From Tetragonia tetragonoides (taxonomy: Eukaryota > Streptophyta > Magnoliopsida > Caryophyllales > Aizoaceae), in the NCBI GenBank assembly GCA_038025085.1, contig CM076151.1:5693001-5757000 (forward strand): a DNA stretch of 64,000 bases, read 5' to 3'. Positions 1 through 9,719 of the stretch are shown here, piece after piece. The notes under the pieces are model-generated. The model searched no databases. It saw only the letters and a list, made by a program, of their open reading frames with translations, and was not told the origin of the DNA. Each line of letters starts with the position of its first letter. Position 1 is the first letter of the stretch. A program made the position numbers and the translations under genes.

Positions 1-463
1 AAGCTGCTCAGTTAATTTAAGCATAATACTTAATTAATATGGTGGCATTTTATGGAACTAGCTAGCTTAGTAGATAGGTTTGTCCGGCTAGGTGCCACCT
101 TCGGGAGGAGGGGCTCTGTATGTCTTTCTCCTTACCTTCCTAACAAAAAATAGATAGATTTTGCCTAAGCCTTGCGTTCTAGAACAAAACACAGAGAATT
201 GTCCCTGTTTGCTTGCTTACTTGGACTATTTAGTAGTTACAAGCCTCTTTAGAAATTTCGCATGTTTAAGAACCAAGATCATGTAGTCCACCTCTCGCAA
301 ACATTGTGGAGCCCACTCCCAACTAACAACAGTGGAACTACATGGTCCACCTGATCATTTTCAAGCCTCGGACTTTTTCCTCTCTTGGAGTTGTTCATGC
401 CCCCATCCGTTTGTAAATTATTATCAATCTTATATCATTAAACTATCTTGGTGGTGAATGCAG
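1..463 (+). other. 3' end of the last RIBA intron
   Basis: No coding similarity is visible. The stretch ends in a cag acceptor at 461-463 that joins the RIBA last exon. No exon of the upstream RIBA region was found here, so the last intron is at least 463 nt long. Confidence 0.6.
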
Positions 464-727
464 ATACTGAGGGATCTTGGTGTCCGAACGATGAAGCTGA
501 TGACAAACAACCCAGCAAAATATATTGGGCTGAAGGGTTACGGTCTTGCTGTATCAGGGAGAGTACCACTTATAACTCCAATAACCAAGGAGAACAAGAG
601 ATATCTGGAAACGAAACGTGCAAAGATGGGCCATGTGTATGGCCTAGACCTAATTAGCAAGCCAAGCAGTGTGAACAGTGATAATGGTAAGCCTCAAACG
701 AACAATGCACCTGATATTGCAAGCTAA
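464..727 (+). CDS. RIBA: RIBA-type GTP cyclohydrolase II, last exon (partial gene)
   Basis: This is the terminal coding exon of a bifunctional riboflavin-biosynthesis enzyme (3,4-dihydroxy-2-butanone-4-phosphate synthase / GTP cyclohydrolase II). The cyclohydrolase part opens GTP at the first step of the flavin pathway, normally in plastids. The exon follows a cag acceptor at 461-463 and opens in frame with [20 protein letters not shown], the signature of the GTP cyclohydrolase II C-terminus, followed by [12 protein letters not shown] and then [11 protein letters not shown] low-complexity tail follows to the TAA at 725-727. About 87 codons are visible; the rest lies left of the window. An ATG at 458 belongs to the intron and is not a start. 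I cannot tell which RIBA paralogue this is. The family call is firm. Confidence 0.88.
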   Translation: MLRDLGVRTMKLMTNNPAKYIGLKGYGLAVSGRVPLITPITKENKRYLETKRAKMGHVYGLDLISKPSSVNSDNGKPQTNNAPDIAS

Positions 728-1201
728 CCCATATGTTTGACACCATCCTCTTGAACGGCCGATCCAGTGATGTCCCGTCAAGTTATGGAGTAACCTTGCT
801 ACAGTTGCCAGAAATTTTGATTACTAGAGATCACCATTTTTTATAGATCTTGTACGAATTGAGAGCGCATTATTACGTAATTCATTCATTATATGGAAGA
901 TTGTATAAATTGGCTGCACGCAAGTCTCAGAACTGTAACCTGCTCACCTCTGATTCTGATTCAATGAAATAGCAAGTTCTTGTTTCCAGTGAGTTTGTCT
1001 TTAACTGTATTACTTGTTGAAAAGTCTTTTGTGCTTTTATGAGTTCACAACAATTTCACTTATATAAATCCAATTGTTAAGAGACATTTAGCTCTCCGGA
1101 GACCCTTTCATATAATTCTTAGTGGCTGTTTCATTCAACTCGGAAAATTGTATTGGCCATGAAATAGAACTTTCAGGGAAATAGTCAAAATTGTTTGGCT
1201 G

Positions 1202-1280
1202 ACTTCCGACAAGAAAGTCTCACTTCCGACAAGAAAGTCTCACTTCCAACTTCCAACTTCCAACTTCCAACTTCCAACAC
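1202..1280 (+). repeat. Two adjoining short tandem repeats
   Basis: A 20-bp unit (acttccgacaagaaagtctc) occurs twice in a row at 1202-1241. It is followed immediately by about five copies of a 7-bp unit (acttcca). The 7-mer resembles the start of the 20-mer, so the second array probably arose by slippage from the first. Confidence 0.85.
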
Positions 1281-1541
1281 CTTTGTCAACCAAACAACTT
1301 TGCATTTCTATACTTGACACGAAAACAAGGTTAGTCAGATGGCGAAGTCATTTCTGAATTCCTGTGGGCATTTGAGTCAGGCTAGAGCAACCAGTGATAT
1401 CCAAGTGCGTAAGATTGACTTATTTGCCAAAGTCACTACTGCAAGTTGGTTAACAATTGGAACTTCAAATATACCAGTTTGCTTACTGTACTTGAACATC
1501 TAAACCGTGGAGTGGAAGTCATCTAAGTCAAGACTCGAGAC

Positions 1542-2125
1542 CTTTTTTTTTTTTAAAGGAAACATAAAATATCATTGATAAACAAACGATATCAAATTCA
1601 ACAAGTGAAGACAAATCTAAACCAATATCAGAATAAATTCTTTTAACAAAGCTAACTTGCCGAAGAGATTTGACGTTGTAAAACGACTTCCTTTTTATCG
1701 CTGTTATCCATAGTTCAGCTTTTTCACGGAAGACCCTGCCATAGTCTTGTTGGTGAATGTTCACATCTGATGTTGTAGATTGCTTGTTGAGGAATAAGAT
1801 CCGTGGTAGTGCCATGTGACTGAAGAAACAATGCACTAAAAAACCTAAAACTACCAGTACTCTCACAAAAGAAGAGACGGTCACACCCAATAAGTGGGAC
1901 AAACTAACTCTCACTAAAAGAGAGACTGCACTTATTTGAAAACCTACTACTAAAAAACTGAGAAAAACTAGACAAATTAAAAGATTGGGGCTTACCATCA
2001 ACATCTGATTGCTGATGGCAGCCCCCAAACTATAAGAGAAAGCTTAGTTGTTGAAAGGTATGGAGGAAGGAAGAGGATGAAGTAGGCGGTGGTAGAGGGA
2101 ATTTTCTCTCTCTAAGCAGTAGAGT
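1542..2125 (-). mobile_element. Short non-autonomous retroelement (LINE-like 3' end), degenerate
   Basis: Read on the minus strand, this ends in a poly(A) (T run at about 1543-1554) preceded by a typical plant L1-like 3' end, and begins near a gagagagaaaa-rich 5' segment. Stretches such as gaagaccctg and aataagatcc recur in the same order at 26150-26285, which shows a dispersed family. No intact reverse transcriptase is present. The left edge (poly(A)) is clear; the right edge is approximate. Confidence 0.5.
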
Positions 2126-2926
2126 CTCAAGTCCTTAAGCATCCCCAGTTTGAAAAGTAGTAGCATACGGATGGTTGGTTGACAACTGGGACCTACCAAA
2201 GCGTTTCACTCCACTGAAGAAATGTACCGATTATTCTCATCTTAATGACTCAAATCGAAAAGATCCCGAATATGAAAGAGTGTAAAAGTGTATCGGTCGT
2301 CATTCACTTGTACGCTTCTTTCGATGAGAAAAAAATAATACTTAATTAAAAGGCTACTTTCTAAGTTGGTAATAGTTCGCGAAGTTTTTCATTGAAATGC
2401 CATGTTAAGAGGATTCTCCAGCATGATCTTGGATCAAAACAAGCCTTCAAGAATAAAGGGCAGAGAAAACACAATATTCAAATATACACTGCTAAGTAAT
2501 AACCAGAACTGAAGGGGTCAACAGCCAGTCTCTCAACTACGTTATTGAGATCTTAATAACAATTTCACGTATATGATTTATATGAGCTTTCACATAAACA
2601 AATTCTAGGCTACACCATTGCTTCCAATTAATGTTACAAATACACCTCTCCACTTGCTAACCTAATGATTTCAATACACAAATCTGTACAAGAACGTCCT
2701 ACTCAGCTAAAATACAGTTAGATATGGCTTCGACTCAACTGCCCAAATACGAGAAGAGACCCCTCTGGTTCACTCATTAGGAGCAAGAGTCTGAAATGCT
2801 TAGACTACATTGCCCTGTATCAAGGAGATACACTCTGTCTCTGTCTAATCTACTCACTAGGAACAAGAGTCTGAAACACATTGGCCTGTGGTTAACTTAT
2901 GAAGGGGGGAAAATACCTGATTATTT

Positions 2927-5900
2927 TTAGAGCTGTAATGCCAGATCTGGTTGCACTGACTCAGCCCTTGTAGAACCTGGAGATCCTGGCGACTGGAATC
3001 CAACATTTAGGTCTGGCGGTGCAGAACCTACCTTCTGATGTGGCCCAGCATTGGGCAAACAATCACTGGGTTTTATTGTGCTAGAATTTTTCGGCAACTT
3101 TGCTTCTCCACAACCATTATTATCACAAGATGGTGGAGAAGGACTGTGTGTCTCAGTTCTAGATACTGTCACAATCGGTGGATTGGACTGAAGATTGGAC
3201 ACAGTAGGCCTTGCTGCCGCGGTCATTTTGCCCATCTGCGCTGCGAAATTGAGCCCATAACTACCATTAAGGCCGTTAATACGGGATAGATTATTGGAGC
3301 TTTGGTGAATCGGGTATGGGTGCCCAGCTCTCACAACACCTGTGCTGCTATTTAACATGTTGGATGTTGTATGTGGATAGTGATTTGCACTGGCTTCAGG
3401 TGTCAACTTGGGTCCACCTCCGTTACTAGGAGTGATAGAAGAAGAGACTGGGGCTGCATCATTACCAGCAGCAGATGGACAAAGGGCCTTGCTTGATCCA
3501 TCATCTAATTGTGGTTGAACAGATGACGTAGCCGCTTCGGATAATTCCTCATCTTTTGGTTTTTGTGTTGACCTTTCACCACTGGATTCTATTATGCCTT
3601 GAATAGGAGCTGAAGATGAATCTCCACGAAGAGACGAGGCAGGAGGTGACTGCTGCTTAGCAGCTGCAGGTAATTGTTGCTGCATTGCCCTTTCCACAGG
3701 AGCGTCACTCTCTCCAATCCATCCTGGGCCAAACTTGACACTAGCAGCTAAGCATCTCTCAATCCTTTTTGAAGCAACTTTCCAAGCAACCGGTCCAAGT
3801 TTAGCAGCAAATCGAGACAAGCTCCTCGCATAGCCATATTCTGTATGAAGGCCCACCTGGGTCACATTGAAATTCTGACTCAGAGAAACCCACCTTATAA
3901 AGAGGCAAGACATGCCAATATGTAACTCGTTCCTTCTAGATTAAGATTTTGGCTAAATGCACATGACTAGCCAGTTCCACTGAACCACACTCTACTGAAG
4001 ACAAGGAGCATCCATAAAGAAAATGACTCCATGTCTAGCAAGAAAGTCAATAGTGATAGATACACATACCGGAATTAGATGCTTTCTTTCTCCATCAAAA
4101 GTAGTCAATACTGATGGTTCTTGTCTGCAAGCTAATCCATAGGTTTGCTTGTATGTATTGCGTCTATTTTCATCAAGCACAATATGTTTTTTCCCATGCT
4201 TCACTGAAATCCCCTTCAAAGCAGAACCTGCCAAAATCACCCAAAATGTCTCAAGCCCCTAACAGAGCCAGACAACCCTAGCAAATAAAAGAGGGGCACA
4301 GAAGCAAGAATAGTGGCAACTGACCTATCATGTCATCAGACCTGTCGTATCTATCAGCTGACCAGCCAGCGTAAGCTTCACCGTAACGAGAGCCATAGAG
4401 AGACCGCGTAAATGAATCAGTTGATGCATGCTTCTCCAAGAGAGGAGATCCCTTTCTCGCATGGTTGGTATTCCCCCCACCAGTTGCAAGAGTTGCTTCA
4501 GGAAAATTGGAGTTAGCACGCTCTAATGGAGGTCTACCAGGCGGTCTCTTCAGATTCTTAGTCGGCGGTCTACCCCTCCTAACAACCTTGGGTTCTGGTT
4601 CCGGTTCCGGTTCATTATCATCACTATCTTGCCTTAAATTGTCAAAATCCTTCTTCGCCAGCTCTTGTATAGAGCGTGCCTGATAAGAAAAGCAGACTAA
4701 GCATACAAAGATGTAAACAACAACAAATTGGAAAAATAAGGTATCAAGACACCCCTCTTACCTGCCGAAAGTAGATAGTATCTGGAGCATTGTACTGCAT
4801 TGCATTGGAACAAATCAAGAATATATCTTTCTGCAAGATAAAGGTAGGAAAGTCAATCACCACATTTCCGCAGCAGAAGATAAAATATTATAAATGGTCA
4901 CAATAAAATCAATCAAATGCATCTACAAAAGTTCAATTTAAGAAGGTAACTCACGTGCTCCCCCCCCCCCCCCCAAAAAAAAATCCCAGAAATAGAAAGA
5001 CCTAGGTAAACACAAATCAAACATCTGAAATATACAATGTATGTCATGGCACCAGCATTAGTCAAAAGAACAAGCATTTGATCAGACAAACAAAACACTT
5101 AGTCCTAGCGAAATCACCCAAATGGATCGTCCCAAATTTTAACACAGGTGCCATAGTGCTAAATTTCCTCGAGAGTTTCACTGGATACTTCATCTGCAAG
5201 AAGAATACTTTGGCGTGAATGTTTTTGTCCCGGGGTAACCTTAATTGTTTTTGGGGCGACTTCTCGTCCCACACAAGACCTACTCTACAACAATGTAAAG
5301 GCTTGAATGATAAACAGAAGTTACAACTATCTAAGGCAAACCAAAGTCCTGTTTACAAATGTAGAACAGCAGAATGTCAGAAGTTGATGTGCAGGTTGTT
5401 TCCTGTGAGTTAAATTTAAATAATAAAGATATATTACATATAGAAAATAGAAAATGTTGTCATGATAATATGTTGAGCAGCTGCATGCAAGGCACAATAC
5501 AGTAGGCAGAACACTCACCGCAACGAATCCAAGAGTTCTTGCTTGGTATTGGTAATGGAGAGTGGCCTAACTCGTAATTCTGTGCGTCAAAAGCAAATTA
5601 AAGTGCCTTTTTTTGTGTGTTTTCCTCTATCATATAATCTAGGAAGTATTATCATATGAGTGTTCTGTATGTTAATGTAAAAGTGCAATTAATATGTCTT
5701 TTTTTTTGTCTATCAATTTATCTAAGTAGTATATACTACGGATATGGGAGTACAAATGTACAAGTGAGTGTAGGAGTATTCCGAATGTTGACTATAATTA
5801 GATTGCCTTTTAAGCACATGATTGCCTCCGAACTGTACATGATTCTGTGTACTGTACAAGTGTGCAGAATGTCAGAATGTTGACTATAAGGTGGGAGCAG

Positions 5901-8205
5901 CTTTACACTGATGCAAATCTTCTAATTTAGTAATTCCTTTATTGATTTCAAGTCATGCAAATTTTAAATTAATGGACCAACCATCGGCACATGTTCCGTA
6001 ACTATCAGAGAAGCATCCATATCCATCAAACTGAAAATATTGCCATCAAATAGAAGACAGGAGTCAGTTCAAGATTTAACTGTTGAACACCTAAAGTCCT
6101 AACACTCTAACCTCTACGTCATCGCAAAAGGCCCTAATTGCACAGCTACTAAGCTCATCGTCATAGATCTATTTCTGAATGAAACTAACTACCTTAATCA
6201 ATATAACAATGGGATGGACTATGCCAATAATGCCATATAGTAGAATTATACAGCACCTTCCCCCATTCATAATTTAGTCAAATTATAGGTCCCTTTATCC
6301 CATAACTCCAGCTAGCAGCCACATAAGGCAAATGCTGAAGTCTAACAAAGGAAGGCAGTAAATGCAACATAAATAAACAGCAGGTTCCACACAAGGATAT
6401 CCAGCAAATTACAGTATATAAAAACAAGCATATTAGGCATCAAACATCTACTTACCACAAACTCAACCTGCTCATGAAAACCATACATAGAATTCAGAAA
6501 CACATACTAAAACTAATACGTGATTTGCCTATATCTCATACGCGATTCAGATATCAAGCACCCAAATTTAACACAAAGACCAACCTCAAATTGTTCCATG
6601 TTGGCATAGGCACCATCGTCAAGTTTCTTCCTTACAGTAGTGAAATCCATAGGGTTATCAATGACTTCATGGTAGTCCGGGAGCTGCAGCATAGGCAAAC
6701 AAATACAGATTCAAACAAGAACCAAACTGACTGCTGCAGCCAAAACTCTAAAAATTGTTGTTTGTTAGTATCACCTCTTCCGGGTCAACCGGGTCAGCAA
6801 AAACTCCATAAGTGTCCTTCCTGGGTACAAGAAAAGAAAACACCTGCTGAGTTGAGTATACAAACAATAGAAAGCCAACCCAGAAAGGCAAATTAAAAAG
6901 AAAGGCCAAAAAGAACATACTTTTGAAGTCTGTCAAGGATAAAAAGCAATAACTTTTTATCAGGTAAAGGGGTGGAGGGTTCGTCATCAACCTCAGACCC
7001 TGAAAAAATCAATATTGGCATTCATGATTCATCACAAGATATTTGAACATGACAGAAAGACAACAATATAAACTTATAAAACAAACCATGCTGAATGGAT
7101 GCTGGGTTGGCTGCAATACTACGTTTTTCACCCTGCAAAAACGAACCCAGCATCAGTCAGCAGATATTATCCACAATTAAGCAAATAATAATCTCAAGCA
7201 AAGCGACAGCTATCTAGCTTGCATAGTAGTAGCATAGTAATCAAACCATTATTATTATATTTTAAAAAAGGGAAAATATTTAAGGTAAAGACAAATTTGA
7301 ACTTTTTGATGAGATGACAGTATATCATTCCCAGTGACCAAGTGAAGACGAATTTAATGCTAACAATCAACACCATAATCTTATAACAAAAAAGCAAACA
7401 AAATTTAAAGACAAAAAAAAAAAGAAAAAAAAAAGTACCCAATTTTCTAGAAACTCAAAAATCAAACAGATAAAAAAGATACTCCATATCCTCAAAAAAA
7501 TTCCACACAACAAAACCATAGTGAGTGACTCAGTCAAACTCCGTCACACTCACTCAAACAAAGTTCTCAATTAATTGCGCGAAATTCTAGGAAACCCCAG
7601 ATATTCAAAATTAACGCTCAAATTAACAGTAACACTAACAAACCCAAATCAAAAAAACCCGCGCAACAAACAAAAGCTGGTTCCTTTCAAAAACCCCAAA
7701 TTCCACATTCCTTCAAAACCTCCAAATTTGATAAAATTAGCAAATAAAAGCAGAAATTGAAGACCTTATCGTCGTTATCGAGCACAGATCCAGTGGAAAT
7801 TGAGCCAATTTTCCTTTTCCTAAGATTCGACCCGGAAGAACCCAAATCATGGTCACCGGAATTATCATCACCGGAGATTTCAGCTTCGTCGTGAGGCGAA
7901 TTGAGAACAAGGTCGAGGTTTTTCTCCCTCCTATTGGTGTCGGAAAGTTCATCATCGTCGGAAGAATTAGGGTTAGGGTTCCGGCGAGTGGATCGACGTA
8001 AAGAGGAAATAGAATTAGGGCTAGGGTTTTGAATTTTTTTGTGACTTTTCTTTTTGTTGTTGTTGTTGGGTTGCAATTGTGGTTTTTGTTGTTGTTTTTG
8101 GTTTTGGGTTTGTTGTTGTTGTTGTTTCAAAGAACGCTTTTGGAGATCTAAGAGAGATGGGCGACCTTTCTTCTTCTTCTTCGTCTTCTCCACTATTTTG
8201 CCCAT
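2927..8205 (-). CDS. Bromodomain protein of the plant BRD1/2/13 (BRD7/9-like) type, putative SWI/SNF subunit
   Basis: Nine exons (transcript order): 8205-7765, 7132-7087, 6999-6921, 6820-6775, 6683-6585, 4830-4762, 4679-4325, 4227-4070, 3856-2927; 740 aa. All introns are GT-AG and the frame closes exactly. The N-terminus is basic with a KKKKKGRPS motif and a poly-Gln stretch. The bromodomain spans about residues 174-275, with ZA-loop residues VFADPVDPEELPDYHEV and the acetyl-lysine-binding Asn at about 251 in QYNAPDT. AT-hook-like RRGRPP and RPPGRPP follow at about 294-311. A conserved C-terminal region (GLHTEYGYARSLSRFAAKLG) leads into a Ser/Pro-rich tail. Arabidopsis relatives BRD1, BRD2 and BRD13 are reported as subunits of BRAHMA-type chromatin remodellers that read acetylated histones. 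Intron 5 is the longest (1754 nt). The start follows an in-frame ATG at 8203-8205 that opens the basic region. Confidence 0.93.
4831..6584 (-). other. Large intron 5 of the bromodomain gene
   Basis: This 1754-nt GT-AG intron splits the bromodomain between ANMEQFE and KDIFLICSN. It holds a poly-C run near 4964-4974 and AT-rich low-complexity DNA. The short phrase gaatgttgactataa recurs at about 5781 and 5876. No coding exon or clear transposon was recognised. Confidence 0.6.
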
Positions 8206-8518
8206 ATTTTTTCTTTTTGGATTTCTAAATTTGGGTTTAATTTTCTCTTTCTATTCTCTCACTTTGCTCTGCTTTTGGGTTTTCTGTTTGGGTGTTGGTT
8301 GGGACTTGTGTGTGACCCGCCCACCCACGCCCTCCCGTTTCTCTCTCTTTCTCTCTCTTCTTTGCAAGAGGGGGATGAGGGGGTAGTTTATGTTATGTTT
8401 AATTCCTTTTTTTATTTTTGGGGGAGTTTCTAATTTTATTTTTGTTATTTCATTTCATTTTAATGATTTTATGGGGTTTTGTTTGTTTGTTTGGTGATGG
8501 TGATGGGAAATGTTTTGT

Positions 8519-8566
8519 CACGTGATCCTAACAAATGCAGTTCGTGTGTGTGGAGACTGGCACGTG
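8519..8566. promoter_or_regulatory. Pair of G-box (CACGTG) elements
   Basis: Two palindromic CACGTG hexamers lie 42 bp apart, about 315-360 bp upstream of the BRD start codon. G-boxes are bound by bZIP and bHLH factors. Which of the two divergent genes they serve is unknown. Confidence 0.5.
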
Positions 8567-9633
8567 TCTATTATTTCTTTTTCTTTTTCTTTTTCCTTTT
8601 TTTTTGAAGTGGGCTTGTACTTTTTTCTTTTCTTTTTTCTTTTATAGAATTGTAAAAACTCTATGGGTCGATGGATGCATCAAAGTCGTGCTCTGGCCTT
8701 TTCGGAGTCGTTACGAGTTGATTTTTGGGTCAAGCAAATATTTAGTTTTTTTTCCTATTTGATTATCTAGGTTCGAGTCAAAAAAAATTTATTTAAAAAC
8801 ACCAAAAATCAAGTTATCGGATTGGATAAATTTTTAACAAGTTTAATAAGAAGATGTAGTAGAAGTTGAAGGTTTTTTTCTTACATGCACCAAACTCATC
8901 TGCCTTTTATGTTTTCTAGAAAGTGTATTTCGGTTCAATTGGGTATATACACTGAACAACGAATCTCAACCCCACAGAACATCAAATTTAAGCATGTGCT
9001 AAGGAATAATTATGAGGACAAAACTAATTTTACCAATTACCACTATGCAAAAGTATTTTTTGTGTATTTCATACATAAGAGTTTATATATATTCAATAAC
9101 TTTGAAAATGGGCGCTCATCCTATAGAAGATCCGCCCTACACTTCATAAATCCAATCCTAAGTGGATGAATTTCTTCATTTTTGAATGACGAAATTAGCT
9201 TTTATACTGTATTTCCAAACTGTTGACCAGCAAACAAATCTGTCTAATATCAATTTTAGAAGTCTAAATTAGTCATTCAAAATGGAGAATTTTAGCACGT
9301 AACCAACAAATTTCCAAATCTCTCATTTTCTATTTCCCAAAACAGGCATTAAAGTTGATCAATAATGAAGATTGAGAGAAACATATAGTGGCAAACACTA
9401 CAAGTAGTTAGCAGTACCACACTACCACCTATGCTGTTACTTGTTAGGTTGTGATTTGTGAGTCGGTTGATTTATTTACTGGAATTGTGTCTCAAATTCC
9501 AAGCCTCCCACTTTCTCCTTTCTTTACGAAATTGAAAACCAAATTGTGGCTGTGACAGAAGAAAACGTAGAGAAAAATCCCCAGTTTTTTTTTTTTTTTG
9601 AGATCAAAAATCCCCAGTTTTCAATATCAACAT

Positions 9634-9690
9634 CAACAACAACAACAACAACAACAACAACAAAAACAAAAACAGCAACAACAGCAACTT
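9634..9690 (+). repeat. (CAA)n-type repeat in the probable TANGO2 5' UTR
   Basis: About ten consecutive CAA units start at 9634, then degenerate into CAAAAA and CAG units. The tract ends about 30 nt before the TANGO2 ATG at 9720. An upstream ATG at 9598 opens a frame through the tract that would be poly-Gln. It overlaps the true start out of frame and is judged not to be the protein start. Confidence 0.75.
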
Positions 9691-9719
9691 CAGAATCTGA
9701 GAATTGAAAGGGCCCAGAA

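Larger units (their letters stand above)
728..2926. other. Intergenic: RIBA 3' flank, repeats, BRD 3' flank
   Basis: The two genes converge here. The RIBA 3' UTR probably ends near 970, where an aatgaaat-type poly(A) signal is seen. A short tandem repeat lies at 1202-1280 and a degenerate T-led retroelement copy at about 1542-2125. From about 2400 to 2926 the sequence is probably the BRD 3' UTR or its flank. No further gene is supported; the 166-codon minus-strand ORF at 1528-2028 runs through the retroelement and looks non-genic. Confidence 0.5.
8206..9719. promoter_or_regulatory. Shared divergent promoter region of the bromodomain and TANGO2 genes
   Basis: The two genes point away from each other with about 1.5 kb between start codons. 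Pyrimidine-rich DNA (CTCTCTTT runs near 8340-8360) next to the BRD start is typical of plant 5' UTRs. Two perfect CACGTG G-boxes lie at 8519-8524 and 8561-8566. The part from 8780 to 9500 is AT-rich with no recognised gene. Transcription start sites cannot be placed from the sequence. Confidence 0.5.

Noticed and set aside
1528..2028. 166-codon minus-strand ORF with hydrophobic N-terminus
   Set aside because: It runs through a dispersed retroelement copy into its poly(A), where it ends in a poly-Lys stretch. It has no splice context and no family similarity.
3038..3289. Plus-strand ORF of 83 codons
   Set aside because: Shadow of the last exon of the bromodomain gene on the opposite strand.
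8054..8386. Cys- and Phe-rich plus-strand ORF of 110 codons
   Set aside because: Antisense of the poly-Gln and Lys-rich first exon of the bromodomain gene and its pyrimidine-rich leader.
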